Assembly: GCA_041920505.1 (NCBI GenBank)
Contig: JBHGXV010000027.1
Coordinates: 1 to 16,951, forward strand
DNA: 16,951 bases
From: JBHGXV01 sp041920505
Lineage (GTDB): Bacteria > Bacillota > Bacilli > Brevibacillales > Brevibacillaceae
Reading direction: 5' to 3'
Both the position numbers and the translations under genes were made by a program. A model generated the notes under the pieces. That model was not told the DNA's origin, did no database searches, and saw nothing but the letters and a program-made list of their open reading frames with translations. Shown one piece after another: positions 6,872-14,432 of this stretch (position 1 is its first letter; each line of letters begins with the position of its first letter).

Positions 6872-7063
6872 ATCGCCCAGTTGTCACAGCCGGACTATAC
6901 TGCAAGAGAAACCGGCATCTCCGGCATCTCCGGCATCTCCCTCAACACCCTTCGCCACTATCTGCGCTCCAAAGGGATACCGGGACGTAAAAAGTGTGCC
7001 AAACCCAGCTCTAAGCTCGACCCGTTAAAACCGGACCTAGTCCGGCGAGCAAGCGCAAGTTGA
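6872..7063 (+). pseudogene. Decayed IS21-type transposase (IstA N-terminal) fragment
   Basis: About 60 codons read ARETGIS, then SLNTLRHYLRSKGIPGRKK, then SKLDPLKPDL. These resemble the N-terminal helix-turn-helix and following segment of IS21 IstA proteins (the ARxTGISRNTVRKYL and SKLDPxK types). There is no start codon with a ribosome binding site, the frame closes at a TGA after RRASAS, and no catalytic domain or istB follows. The match to IstA is from memory of the family and is moderate. A 9-base unit is tandemly repeated inside the helix-turn-helix, inserting extra GIS triplets. It lies between two terminators in a gene-free gap, as expected for a dead remnant. Confidence 0.55.
6912..6940 (+). 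repeat. Three tandem copies of a 9-base unit (CCGGCATCT)
   Basis: Copies at 6912-6920, 6921-6929 and 6930-6938, followed by two further matching bases. They encode GIS-GIS-GIS in the IstA-like fragment, where one GIS is normal, so they look like a replication-slippage expansion. Confidence 0.85.
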
Positions 7064-7163
7064 CTGGGGAATCGCCGAGTATCGAGTATATCGATCCGCA
7101 AGAGGCTGTCCATAAAATCCCTGTGGGCCCTTGAAAAATCAGCACTTTTCCCTTGCGTAAAAG
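7064..7163. other. Gene-free stretch with a possible transposon-end remnant
   Basis: I see no coding region here. The stretch GAGGCTGTCCATAAAAT (about 7111-7127) resembles the outer ends of some insertion sequences, but no partner repeat is in the window. The dead IS21 fragment lies to its left and the glmS terminator to its right. Confidence 0.3.
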
Positions 7164-7214
7164 AAAAAGCCGAGCAGAAAGCAGGACAAATGCCTGGATC
7201 TGCATCGGCTTTTG
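7164..7214 (-). terminator. Rho-independent terminator of glmS
   Basis: On minus, AAAGCCGA pairs with TCGGCTTT, with inner pairings GCAGA/TCTGC and CAGG/CCTG in a long bulged hairpin, then TTTTTC. It starts about 12 bases past the glmS stop. Confidence 0.75.
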
Positions 7215-7226
7215 CACATGATCTCC

Positions 7227-9059
7227 TTACTCCACCGTCACGCTCTTCGCCAGGTTGCGCGGCTTGTCGACGTCGAGGCCGCGAGCGACGGAAGCGTAGT
7301 AGGCGAGCAGTTGCAACGGAATGACGGTTAAGACTGGTGTCAGGAACGGCAGGGTGGACGGGACGTAAATCACCTGGTCCACGGTTTTGATCAGTTCGCT
7401 GTCACCTTCGAGCGCGAAGCCGAGCACGCGGGCGCCGCGGGCTTTGACTTCGACGATGTTGCTGATCATTTTTTCATAGATGTCGGGTTGAGTGGCGAGC
7501 GCGATCACCGGCACGTTGTCTTCGATCAGGGCGAGGGTGCCGTGCTTCAGCTCGCCGGCCGCGTAGGCTTCGGAGTGGATGTAGGAAATCTCCTTTATCT
7601 TGAGCGAGCCTTCAAGCGAGACGGCGTAGTCCAGGCTGCGGCCGATGAAGAACAGGCTGGTGACATCCTTGATGCTGTTGGCGAATTCGCGCAAGCCGCT
7701 GGATTCGGCGAGGATCGCCGCGATCTTGTCCGGCAGCTCTTGCAGGTGGCTGACCACTTCGGCGATTTGTTCGGCCGTCTGGGTGCCTTTCACCTGCGCG
7801 AAGTACAGGGCAAACAGGTAGAGTGCGATCACCTGGCAGGTGTACGCCTTGGTGGAAGCGACCGCCACTTCCGGGCCGGCCCAGGTGAAGATCACTTCGT
7901 CGGCTTCGCGCGCCACCGAGCTGCCCACCACGTTGGTGATGGCCAATACTTTTACACCCAGCTTCTTCGCTTCGCGCAGCGCCGCCAGCGTGTCCGCCGT
8001 TTCACCGGACTGGCTGATGACGATCATCAGGGTTTTGTCGGTAAAGATCGGGTCGCGATAACGGAACTCGGACGCGATAGCCACTTCGACCGGCACGCGA
8101 GTGATTTTTTCGATTACCTCTTTGCCGACCAGGCCGGCGTGCATCGAGGTGCCGCAGGCGACGATGTAGATTCGGTCAAACGCGGCCAGTTCGGCATCGC
8201 TCATGGTCAATTCCGGCAGGAGGACGCGTTTTTTGTCAGCGTCGATCCGGCCGCGCATCGTGTCGCGCACCGCTTGCGGCTGTTCGTGAATCTCTTTGAG
8301 CATGAACGAGTCGTAGCCGCCTTTTTCCGCCTGCACGAGATCCCACTCGACGTGGAACAGTTCGCGCTCCAGTTTTTCGCCCGTTTCGGCGACGAGCAGT
8401 TCCACCCCTTCGCGGGTGAGAACAGCCATTTCCCCTTCGTTGAGGATGTAGACGTCGCGGGTGTGCTCCAGGATCGCCGGGATGTCGGAGCCGATGAAGC
8501 TCTCGCCTTCACCCACACCGACGACCAGCGGGCTGGCCAGTCGCACTGCCACCAGTTTGTCCGGCTCGTGCTCGGTCATGATGCCCAGCGCGTAGGCCCC
8601 TTTCATCTTGCCGACGGCCTTGCGCACCGTCGAGACGAGATCGCCGTCGTAGATGTCAGCCAACAGGTGGGCGATGACCTCCGTGTCGGTTTCCGAGGTG
8701 AACGTGTATCCCTTGGCGAGCAGTTCTTCCTTGATGGCGAGGAAGTTTTCAATTATGCCGTTGTGCACCACCGCAAACTTGGTCTGCTCGTCCGTATGCG
8801 GGTGGGAGTTTACGTCGGACGGCTTGCCGTGCGTCGCCCAACGCGTATGTCCGATCCCGATCGTGCCTTTGAGCGGGTTGTCGGCCAGACGTTCTTCGAG
8901 TACAGCCAGACGGCCTTTCGCCTTTTCCACGGAAAGGCCTTGCTCGGTCAGCACGGCGACGCCTGCCGAGTCATACCCGCGGTATTCCAGTTTACGCAGT
9001 CCGCCAACAACGATCTCCTGCGCATTTTTGTTTCCGATGTATCCAACGATTCCGCACAT
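7227..9059 (-). CDS. glmS: Glutamine--fructose-6-phosphate aminotransferase (isomerizing)
   Basis: GlmS (610 aa) converts fructose-6-phosphate and glutamine to glucosamine-6-phosphate and glutamate. This is the first committed step to UDP-GlcNAc for peptidoglycan, and the enzyme is cytoplasmic. The N-terminal glutaminase starts MCGIVGYIG, with Cys2 as nucleophile once Met1 is removed, and has the GYDSAGVAV stretch. The C-terminal half holds two SIS sugar-isomerase domains (CGTSMHAGLVGKE, SQSGETADTLAALREAK, ELKHGTLALIEDNVPVIAL) and ends in LAKSVTVE, the expected tail. The length matches the family. The start at 9059 puts the catalytic Cys at position 2 and has AAAGGGG 10 nt upstream; a longer in-frame extension is not credible. 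It has its own promoter and a ribozyme leader, separating its control from glmM. Confidence 0.98.
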   Translation of the reverse strand: MCGIVGYIGNKNAQEIVVGGLRKLEYRGYDSAGVAVLTEQGLSVEKAKGRLAVLEERLADNPLKGTIGIGHTRWATHGKPSDVNSHPHTDEQTKFAVVHNGIIENFLAIKEELLAKGYTFTSETDTEVIAHLLADIYDGDLVSTVRKAVGKMKGAYALGIMTEHEPDKLVAVRLASPLVVGVGEGESFIGSDIPAILEHTRDVYILNEGEMAVLTREGVELLVAETGEKLERELFHVEWDLVQAEKGGYDSFMLKEIHEQPQAVRDTMRGRIDADKKRVLLPELTMSDAELAAFDRIYIVACGTSMHAGLVGKEVIEKITRVPVEVAIASEFRYRDPIFTDKTLMIVISQSGETADTLAALREAKKLGVKVLAITNVVGSSVAREADEVIFTWAGPEVAVASTKAYTCQVIALYLFALYFAQVKGTQTAEQIAEVVSHLQELPDKIAAILAESSGLREFANSIKDVTSLFFIGRSLDYAVSLEGSLKIKEISYIHSEAYAAGELKHGTLALIEDNVPVIALATQPDIYEKMISNIVEVKARGARVLGFALEGDSELIKTVDQVIYVPSTLPFLTPVLTVIPLQLLAYYASVARGLDVDKPRNLAKSVTVE

Positions 9060-9164
9060 TGTGTGTAATCCCCTTTCACGACGGGGACACATCCCAAAAG
9101 CGTGTGTAACGGGGTGCGCCCCCGTCATTCCTGTTATGAGTGGCTGGTGTTACGTGTCGTATCA

Positions 9165-9312
9165 CGCACAGGTTTTGTGCAGAGGGTTGCCCCTCTGTTT
9201 TGTGCCTGGGCTTGACGGTAGTGATACGCTACCGGGAGGCATCCGCCGAAACTTCGATAAACCTCCACCTCGTCCACTGCGCTCCACGCCGGGCTAACGC
9301 AGTGCTGGCGCT
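9165..9312 (-). ncRNA. glmS ribozyme (glucosamine-6-phosphate-sensing self-cleaving riboswitch)
   Basis: Read on minus, the leader shows the conserved core: AAGCGCCAGC at the 5' end (cleavage expected between 9312 and 9311, before GCGCC), P1 arms CACTGCG and CGCAGTG, then GGACGAGGTGGAGGTTTATC, TTTCGGCGGATG and CTCCCGG. Further on there are a GCAA-capped hairpin (AGAGGG/CCCTCT) and the P4-like AGGCACAAAAC and GCACAAAACCTGTG. In this class glucosamine-6-phosphate is the cofactor for cleavage; the cut mRNA is degraded and glmS expression falls. The exact 3' border is approximate. About 105 bases separate it from the start codon. Confidence 0.95.
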
Positions 9313-9391
9313 TGAAAAAAACGTTTCACTTGACCGAATCTTCGATACGCGTCCCCCCTTTCAAACAGATTGTGTCATCGACACATGAACT

Positions 9392-9419
9392 ACTTTACCA
9401 CAGCTATGACGGAAGTCAA
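9392..9419 (-). promoter_or_regulatory. Sigma-A type promoter of glmS
   Basis: On minus, TTGACT (9419-9414), a 16-base spacer and TAAAGT (9397-9392). Transcription would start near 9385, about 75 nt before the ribozyme cleavage site, so the ribozyme is fully inside the transcript. Confidence 0.55.
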
Positions 9420-9452
9420 TACGTCTTCCTGAACGGTTCATGGTATGCAGAC

Positions 9453-9473
9453 AGGGGCGGCAACGTGCCGCCC
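9453..9473 (-). terminator. Strong GC hairpin after glmM, without a U-tract
   Basis: GGGGCGGCA and TGCCGCCCC pair perfectly (9 bp, 3-nt loop), 16 bases past the glmM stop. On minus the following bases are TGTCTGCA rather than a T run, so termination may be partial. It could also act as a 3' stabiliser at the glmM/glmS boundary. Confidence 0.5.
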
Positions 9474-9489
9474 CCATGGGAATTCCCGC

Positions 9490-10836
9490 TTATGCCAGCT
9501 CTTGTTTGACCACTTCGACGATTTTGTGAACCAGCTCATGCAACTGCGCTTCGTCCGGTCCCTCAGCCATGACGCGCACGATCGGCTCGGTGCCGGACGG
9601 ACGCACCAGCACGCGTCCATTGCCGGCCAGCTCGTTTTCCACGTCCCGGATGGCCTGCCCGATCGCTTCATTGCCGGCCAGTTTGGACTTGTCGGCGACC
9701 GGCACGTTGACCAACAACTGCGGATATTTGGTCATGATCTGTTTCAGCTCGGACAGCGGTCTGCCCGACTCCTTGATGATGTTGAGCAGTTGCAGGCCCG
9801 TGAGCAAACCGTCCCCGGTGGTGTTGTAGTCGAGGAAAATGATGTGGCCGGACTGCTCGCCGCCGAGGTTGTAGCCGCCACGGATCATCTCCTCCACCAC
9901 GTAACGGTCGCCTACGGCCGTCTTGGTGGTGTTGATGCCCAGCTCCTCCATCGCTTTGAAGAAGCCCAAGTTGGCCATCACGGTGGTCACCACCGTATTG
10001 TTGTTCAGTTTGCCTTTGGCCTTGAGCGCACGGGCGCAAATCGCCATGATGTAGTCGCCGTCGACAATCGCGCCGGTATCGTCGACCGCGATGCAACGGT
10101 CGGCGTCTCCGTCAAACGACAGGCCGAGATGCGCCTGGTGTTTCAACACTTCTTCCTGCAGCTTTTCCGGATGCGTCGAGCCGCAGTGATCGTTGATGTT
10201 CACCCCGTTTGGATTGGCCCCGATCGTAATGACCTCAGCCTCGACGTCGGCGAACAGACGGGCAGCCAGCGAGGACACCGCCCCGTTGGCGCAATCGAGC
10301 ACCACCTTGAAGCCCTCAAACCGCTCCTGCACGGTGTTTTTCAGGTGGGAGAGGTATTTCTGCCCCCCCTCCAGATATTCAAGCACAGAGCCGATATGTT
10401 CGCCGGTCGGCCGCGGCAAGTTGTCTTCTGCGGCGTCAAGATACTGCTCGATCTCCAGTTCCACCTCGTCGGAGAGTTTGAACCCGTCGCTACCGAAGAA
10501 CTTGATCCCGTTGTCCGGGAACGGATTGTGCGAAGCGGAAATCATCACGCCGGCGTCAGCACCGAGCGCACGTGTCAGGTAGGCGACACCCGAAGTCGGA
10601 ATGACGCCCAGCCGAACCACTTCCGCCCCGACGGACAGAAGACCGGCGAGCAGGGCGCTCTCCAGCATTTGCCCGGAAATGCGCGTGTCGCGTCCAATCA
10701 CCACTTTCGGTTTGCCTTCCTGTTTGTGCCGGGTCAGCACATACCCTCCGACCCGGCCGATTCTAAAGGCCAACTCAGGCGTTAGTTGCGTATTGGCAAC
10801 GCCACGTACACCATCAGTTCCGAAATACTTCCCCAT
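9490..10836 (-). CDS. glmM: Phosphoglucosamine mutase
   Basis: GlmM (448 aa) interconverts glucosamine-6-phosphate and glucosamine-1-phosphate, the second step to UDP-GlcNAc, in the cytoplasm. It has the four alpha-phosphohexomutase landmarks: the phosphoserine loop ISASHNP (S102), the metal loop DGDADR (D242, D244, D246), the sugar loop GEQSGH (326-331) and the phosphate-binding loop RPSGTEP (412-418). The length is standard for the family. The start at 10836 gives the usual MGKYFGTDGVRG, with GAGGG about 7 nt upstream. It follows cdaR by 44 bases in the same operon. In relatives GlmM also binds and inhibits CdaA, which fits this gene order; that is known of the family, not shown here. Confidence 0.98.
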   Translation of the reverse strand: MGKYFGTDGVRGVANTQLTPELAFRIGRVGGYVLTRHKQEGKPKVVIGRDTRISGQMLESALLAGLLSVGAEVVRLGVIPTSGVAYLTRALGADAGVMISASHNPFPDNGIKFFGSDGFKLSDEVELEIEQYLDAAEDNLPRPTGEHIGSVLEYLEGGQKYLSHLKNTVQERFEGFKVVLDCANGAVSSLAARLFADVEAEVITIGANPNGVNINDHCGSTHPEKLQEEVLKHQAHLGLSFDGDADRCIAVDDTGAIVDGDYIMAICARALKAKGKLNNNTVVTTVMANLGFFKAMEELGINTTKTAVGDRYVVEEMIRGGYNLGGEQSGHIIFLDYNTTGDGLLTGLQLLNIIKESGRPLSELKQIMTKYPQLLVNVPVADKSKLAGNEAIGQAIRDVENELAGNGRVLVRPSGTEPIVRVMAEGPDEAQLHELVHKIVEVVKQELA

Positions 10837-10880
10837 CCTTGTCCCTCTTTTCTGTGCGTCTGCAGTAAATTAGCCTATGT

Positions 10881-12128
10881 CTATCGTTGTTTGGGTGTGA
10901 TTTCCACAGTGACCTGCTTGATCGACGAAGGCGCTGCCTTCAGATAGTTGGGCAGGTTGTACACGATCGGCACCTCATGCACGCCTGGCGGCAAGCTGCT
11001 GATGTCAGCGACGACCTGGATGTCGTCCACGGACAAATCGCGCAGGTTTTGCGGAGCGCCGATAACGTCGAAGTCGATCGTCGAAACCTCTTGTCCCTCA
11101 GGCGTCAGGACCTTTGCCTGCATGTCTTCCCGAAGCCCTGTGACGCGAAGCGGAATCCGCTCCAGGTGCCGCGTTTCGGAGGGCACCACTTTCAGCGTGA
11201 TCTCCAGGTACTCCGGCTCCACTTTGACCACTTTGTCCAGCACCGGCATCTTCAGTTGGAGGACGCGGTCCGACGTCATGTCGGAAAGGTCGATTTGCGG
11301 CCCAGGGTAGGTGCCGGTTTTCTGGATGGCGTTGATCACGTCCTGCGGCCCGTACACCGTCACTTTTTCGGCATTCGGATGCACACTAGCCAAACTATAG
11401 CCATCCGGCAACTCATTCGTCAAGTTCAATTTGATTGGTACTTCCACAAACGGACTGGTGACGGGCACGTTGACTTCCACAGTCAGCGGATTCACTTCCG
11501 CACCCTGTATAATATTCCCCGACTTGTCAAAAACCTTTAGCGACACAGTGGTGTCGATGGGAGCCGTGGCTCCGTCCAGGTTGACCGAAGCCTTGACCAC
11601 CGCGATATCATCCACTTGGCTCTCCGGCACTCTCACGTGAACGCGGAACGGCTTGACGATCGCCTTGCCGGGCGTGTACCCCGGCGCGACCTGACCAAGC
11701 AGCTCCACTTCCACCTGCCGTTCGACCGTCCGTTTTTCCTCCAGGGTGATCTCAATCGTATTGGGAATGATGCCGACCCGCGCATCTTCGGGGAATCCGC
11801 GATACTGCACGTGGACGCGGTGCGTCCCTTTCCCCAGGCCGCGCGCATCGACAAACACCTCGTACTGGTCAGGCGAGACGAAATTGTACCGGTAAAACGG
11901 ATTGTTGCTCTCCAGCGCGACCTTTACCGTTTTCAACGACTGTTTGACAATCTCGTACCGGTCGGAGTCGTAGTAGACGTTCAACTTGACCCCGTCGATA
12001 AACGTCGGTGTACTGGTCTCTGTCGGCGTTCCCGGGTCATGCTCCAGATTGACGACCATCCACAGCATCATGGCCATCAAAAGCGCGACCCCTTTTACGA
12101 ACCAGTGACTGTTCAACCATTTATCCAT
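10881..12128 (-). CDS. cdaR: CdaA regulatory protein CdaR (YbbR-domain protein)
   Basis: This 415-aa membrane-anchored protein modulates the diadenylate cyclase CdaA. A single hydrophobic anchor (residues 9-27) follows a short N terminus, and the rest should lie outside the membrane. Four YbbR repeats can be seen at about 44-132, 136-220, 227-312 and 322-411, each ending in a strand such as IEITLEE, LTVEVNV, LEITLKV or VTVEITP. The start at 12128 has GGAGG 7 nt upstream. It overlaps the cdaA stop by 8 bases (ATGGATAA), so the two are translationally coupled. Confidence 0.95.
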   Translation of the reverse strand: MDKWLNSHWFVKGVALLMAMMLWMVVNLEHDPGTPTETSTPTFIDGVKLNVYYDSDRYEIVKQSLKTVKVALESNNPFYRYNFVSPDQYEVFVDARGLGKGTHRVHVQYRGFPEDARVGIIPNTIEITLEEKRTVERQVEVELLGQVAPGYTPGKAIVKPFRVHVRVPESQVDDIAVVKASVNLDGATAPIDTTVSLKVFDKSGNIIQGAEVNPLTVEVNVPVTSPFVEVPIKLNLTNELPDGYSLASVHPNAEKVTVYGPQDVINAIQKTGTYPGPQIDLSDMTSDRVLQLKMPVLDKVVKVEPEYLEITLKVVPSETRHLERIPLRVTGLREDMQAKVLTPEGQEVSTIDFDVIGAPQNLRDLSVDDIQVVADISSLPPGVHEVPIVYNLPNYLKAAPSSIKQVTVEITPKQR

Positions 12129-12939
12129 GTTTTCGCCTCCATTGCCAACGAGTTGCCATGGACCTGTTCTTCGCCGGAGGACTCAACTGTTCCAACAACA
12201 ATTCCGTCAACTGATCTTCCGCCACATTGCGCCGCATTTGGCCGTTGACAGCCAGCGAAATCTGCCCGGTTTCTTCGGAGACGACGACGGACAAGCCGTC
12301 CGACACCTCGCTCATCCCGATGGCCGCGCGGTGGCGGGTACCCAATTCTTTGGAAATGGAGGAGTTTTCCGATAGCGGCAGATAACATCCCGCCGCCAGC
12401 ACGCTGTCTTTGCGAATGATCACGGCACCGTCGTGCAAGGGCGTATTGGGGATAAAGATGTTGATCAACAGTTCGGAGCTGACTTTTCCGCCGATTTGCA
12501 CGCCCGTTTCGACGTAATCGTTCAAACCGGTGTCCCGTTCGATGACGATCAAGGCGCCGATACGCCGCTTCGCCATGTAGACGACCGATTTGGCCACCTC
12601 CTGCACCATCCGCTTGACTGTCTCCTCCGCTTGCACCGAATAGGTGCGGGAAAACAGTTTGCCGCGGCCCAATTGCTCCAGCGCGCGCCGCAACTCCGGC
12701 TGAAAGATGATCACCAGCGCCAGCACCCCGAAGGTAAAGGCTTGCGACATCAGCCAGTGGAGGGTGGTCAACTGGAAATACTTGCTCAACAGCCAGGTCA
12801 CGACGATGACCATGATTCCCTTTAAGAGCTGCACCGCGCGCGTGCCGCGAATCAGCATGATTAATTTATAGATGACGTACGTGACCAGCAAAATATCGAT
12901 CACGTAGCGGAGTAAATTTCCGTAGTCGACAAAACCCAT
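12121..12939 (-). CDS. cdaA: Diadenylate cyclase CdaA (c-di-AMP synthase)
   Basis: CdaA joins two ATP into c-di-AMP, an essential messenger for potassium, osmotic and cell-wall control. Three membrane segments occupy about residues 9-80, followed by FQPELRRALEQLGRG and the DAC domain with the catalytic DGA (170-172) and GTRHRAAIG (200-208). The start at 12939 gives 272 aa beginning MGFVDYGNLLRYVIDILLV, which fits the family N terminus; GGGGG lies 5 nt upstream. An ATG at 12969 with AGGGG 10 nt upstream would add ten residues and cannot be excluded. It heads the cdaA-cdaR-glmM run, but a terminator lies just upstream and I see no clear promoter in the short gap. Confidence 0.96.
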   Translation of the reverse strand: MGFVDYGNLLRYVIDILLVTYVIYKLIMLIRGTRAVQLLKGIMVIVVTWLLSKYFQLTTLHWLMSQAFTFGVLALVIIFQPELRRALEQLGRGKLFSRTYSVQAEETVKRMVQEVAKSVVYMAKRRIGALIVIERDTGLNDYVETGVQIGGKVSSELLINIFIPNTPLHDGAVIIRKDSVLAAGCYLPLSENSSISKELGTRHRAAIGMSEVSDGLSVVVSEETGQISLAVNGQMRRNVAEDQLTELLLEQLSPPAKNRSMATRWQWRRKHG

Positions 12940-12999
12940 AGCGACCCCCACATTCTCGCTCCATTTCAATCCAGCCCCTGCATCTGTGCGCAGTTGCGG

Positions 13000-13027
13000 A
13001 AAAAAGCACGGCTGCCTCTGCCGTGCT
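13000..13027 (-). terminator. Rho-independent terminator between rsiW and cdaA
   Basis: On minus AGCACGGC (13027-13020), a 7-nt loop and GCCGTGCT (13012-13005) form an 8-bp perfect stem, followed directly by a T run (13005-13000). It lies 18 bases after the rsiW stop and 31-61 bases before the two possible cdaA starts. Confidence 0.9.
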
Positions 13028-13045
13028 ACTTTACTCTATTTTCCC

Positions 13046-13669
13046 CTAAGGGGCGATTGGAAGCAAGTCATTTCCGATATTTTTCAACTCATACCAGATC
13101 CAATCAAAAATCGCTTCGATCGACTCGGCGTCCCCGGCCACCTGTGCTGTCGACGCCAGGAACACTTTTCCCTCGATGGCCACGACATCCCCCTTGACCG
13201 CTCCCTGCACCTCGACGCTGCCGTTATGAACGATCAGGTCGCCGTCAACGGTAATGCCTTTGGGGACGACCACGACATTGCGCTCACGGTCGATCTTCAG
13301 CTGATCCAGGCTGTTGGACGACACCTGCAGCGTGTGATCCCGTTCAAACCACGAGGCCACCAGGCTGCCCGCCATCAGGAACAAGAAGACAGCCGCAGCA
13401 GTGAGGAACGGATGCTGACGCAGCCAGTTGGAGAAGCGGTTCATCCGTTTGGGCGCAGGCAGTTGGGCCATGACGCGCGCCGTAAAGTCGGGCGGAGCGT
13501 AGATGTGAGACGTGCTTTGGACAAGCGCGATCACCTTTTGCAGCTCGTGCAAATACCGGCGGCAGTCTGCACACATCCTGAGATGTTCTTGCAGACGTTG
13601 GTTGGAGAGTTCGTCGATATCCCCGTCCAAAAACTCATGAACAAGGACCCGTTGTTCTCTGCATTCCAT
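13046..13669 (-). CDS. rsiW: Anti-sigma-W factor RsiW (ZAS-type, membrane)
   Basis: This 207-aa single-pass membrane protein would hold SigW inactive until stepwise proteolysis releases it. The cytoplasmic zinc-binding anti-sigma motif reads H29-x3-C33-x2-C36 (HLRMCADC), with C3 nearby. One membrane segment lies at about 88-108. The outer part (about 135-180: ITVDGDLIVHNGSVEVQG, AVKGDVVAIEGKVFL) has the short repeated beta pattern of bactofilin / polymer-forming domains, which is of interest for a sensory ectodomain. The start at 13669 has AAAGGAG 11 nt upstream. It follows sigW by 21 bases in the usual sigma/anti-sigma pair. Confidence 0.92.
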   Translation of the reverse strand: MECREQRVLVHEFLDGDIDELSNQRLQEHLRMCADCRRYLHELQKVIALVQSTSHIYAPPDFTARVMAQLPAPKRMNRFSNWLRQHPFLTAAAVFLFLMAGSLVASWFERDHTLQVSSNSLDQLKIDRERNVVVVPKGITVDGDLIVHNGSVEVQGAVKGDVVAIEGKVFLASTAQVAGDAESIEAIFDWIWYELKNIGNDLLPIAP

Positions 13670-13690
13670 CTTAGGCAGGGCTCCTTTCTG

Positions 13691-14254
13691 TTACATGAAT
13701 CGCAGCTTGCCGCGAAGGGCTTCCCGTCCGCGATGAATTCTCGTCTTGATGGTGGTAACCGGCAACTTCAGCACGTCGCTGATCTCCTGCAACGACAAAT
13801 CTTCGATGTAGCGAAGAATGATGATCGACCGGTATTTGGGCGACAGTTTGGAAATTGCTTCCTGTACCGTGTCCTGCAATTCCTGCGTGACCACCTGTTC
13901 CTCCGGCGTCTGCTCCTTGGATGGCAACCGGGAGTACCAGTCAAGCCCCTCGTTGCCTTCCACTTCTTCGTCCAGCGAAAAGTCGGGCCGTTTTTTCCGC
14001 CCACGGTCGATACACAGATTGGTGGCGATACGATAGATCCAGGTGGAGAACTTGTAGCTTTCATCGTACGTGTGCAGATTGGCGTACACGCGCAAAAATG
14101 TCTCCTGTGCAATGTCTTCCGCTTCCTGGCGGTTCCCAACCATGCGAAAGGCCAGTTGGTATATTTTGTCTTTATATATTTCCACTAACTCGGCAAATGC
14201 GTCGCGGTCGCCTCGCTTGGCCCGCTCCGTCAGCCGTTTTTCCACGAATTCCAT
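13691..14254 (-). CDS. sigW: ECF RNA polymerase sigma factor SigW
   Basis: SigW (187 aa) directs transcription of cell-envelope stress and antimicrobial-resistance genes. Region 2 (AFAELVEIYKDKIYQLAFRM, AEDIAQETFLRVY, FSTWIYRIATNLCIDRGRKK) and region 4 (LSPKYRSIIILRYIEDLSLQ, VTTIKTRIHRGREALRGKL) are complete. The start at 14254 gives MEFVEKRLTERAKRGD with GGGGAGG 5 nt upstream, and 187 aa is the length of the B. subtilis protein. The frame stays open further upstream, but that part crosses the promoter. The upstream region contains a sigma-W-type promoter, which suggests autoregulation. Confidence 0.96.
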   Translation of the reverse strand: MEFVEKRLTERAKRGDRDAFAELVEIYKDKIYQLAFRMVGNRQEAEDIAQETFLRVYANLHTYDESYKFSTWIYRIATNLCIDRGRKKRPDFSLDEEVEGNEGLDWYSRLPSKEQTPEEQVVTQELQDTVQEAISKLSPKYRSIIILRYIEDLSLQEISDVLKLPVTTIKTRIHRGREALRGKLRFM

Positions 14255-14286
14255 GCCATCCTCCCCGGCCTTCCCGTACCTTTTCT

Positions 14287-14312
14287 TACGATTTCGTCCG
14301 CGTCTGGTTGCA
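14287..14312 (-). promoter_or_regulatory. Sigma-W-type (ECF) autoregulatory promoter of sigW-rsiW
   Basis: On minus, TGCAAC (14312-14307), a 16-base spacer and CGTA (14290-14287). The sigma-W consensus is TGAAAC-N16-CGTA, so only one base differs. It lies 33 bases upstream of the sigW start, as expected for autoregulation. Confidence 0.7.
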
Positions 14313-14432
14313 ACTTTTTCGATTCTGTGCGCAGAAGCAATTATATCCCAAATACAGGTATATCGCTCACATTTTATTATATAGTAATAATGGGTCATGG
14401 ATGGTAAGTTGATGAAAGGAGAGTGGACACGG

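Noticed and set aside
6912..6940. CRISPR-like repeat
   Set aside because: The three 9-base units are directly adjacent with no spacers and fall in a coding remnant, so this is a simple tandem repeat.
7488..9068. 526-codon open frame on plus, opposite glmS
   Set aside because: Exact antisense shadow of a certain gene in G/C-rich, G/C-ending codon context; no family likeness and no ribosome binding site.
9445..10785. 446-codon open frame on plus, opposite glmM
   Set aside because: Shadow of glmM for the same reason; composition (many H, Q, R, D) is typical of antisense translation.
12986..14188. 400-codon open frame on plus, opposite rsiW and sigW
   Set aside because: Runs across two well-recognised genes and their spacer on the other strand; no recognisable domain.
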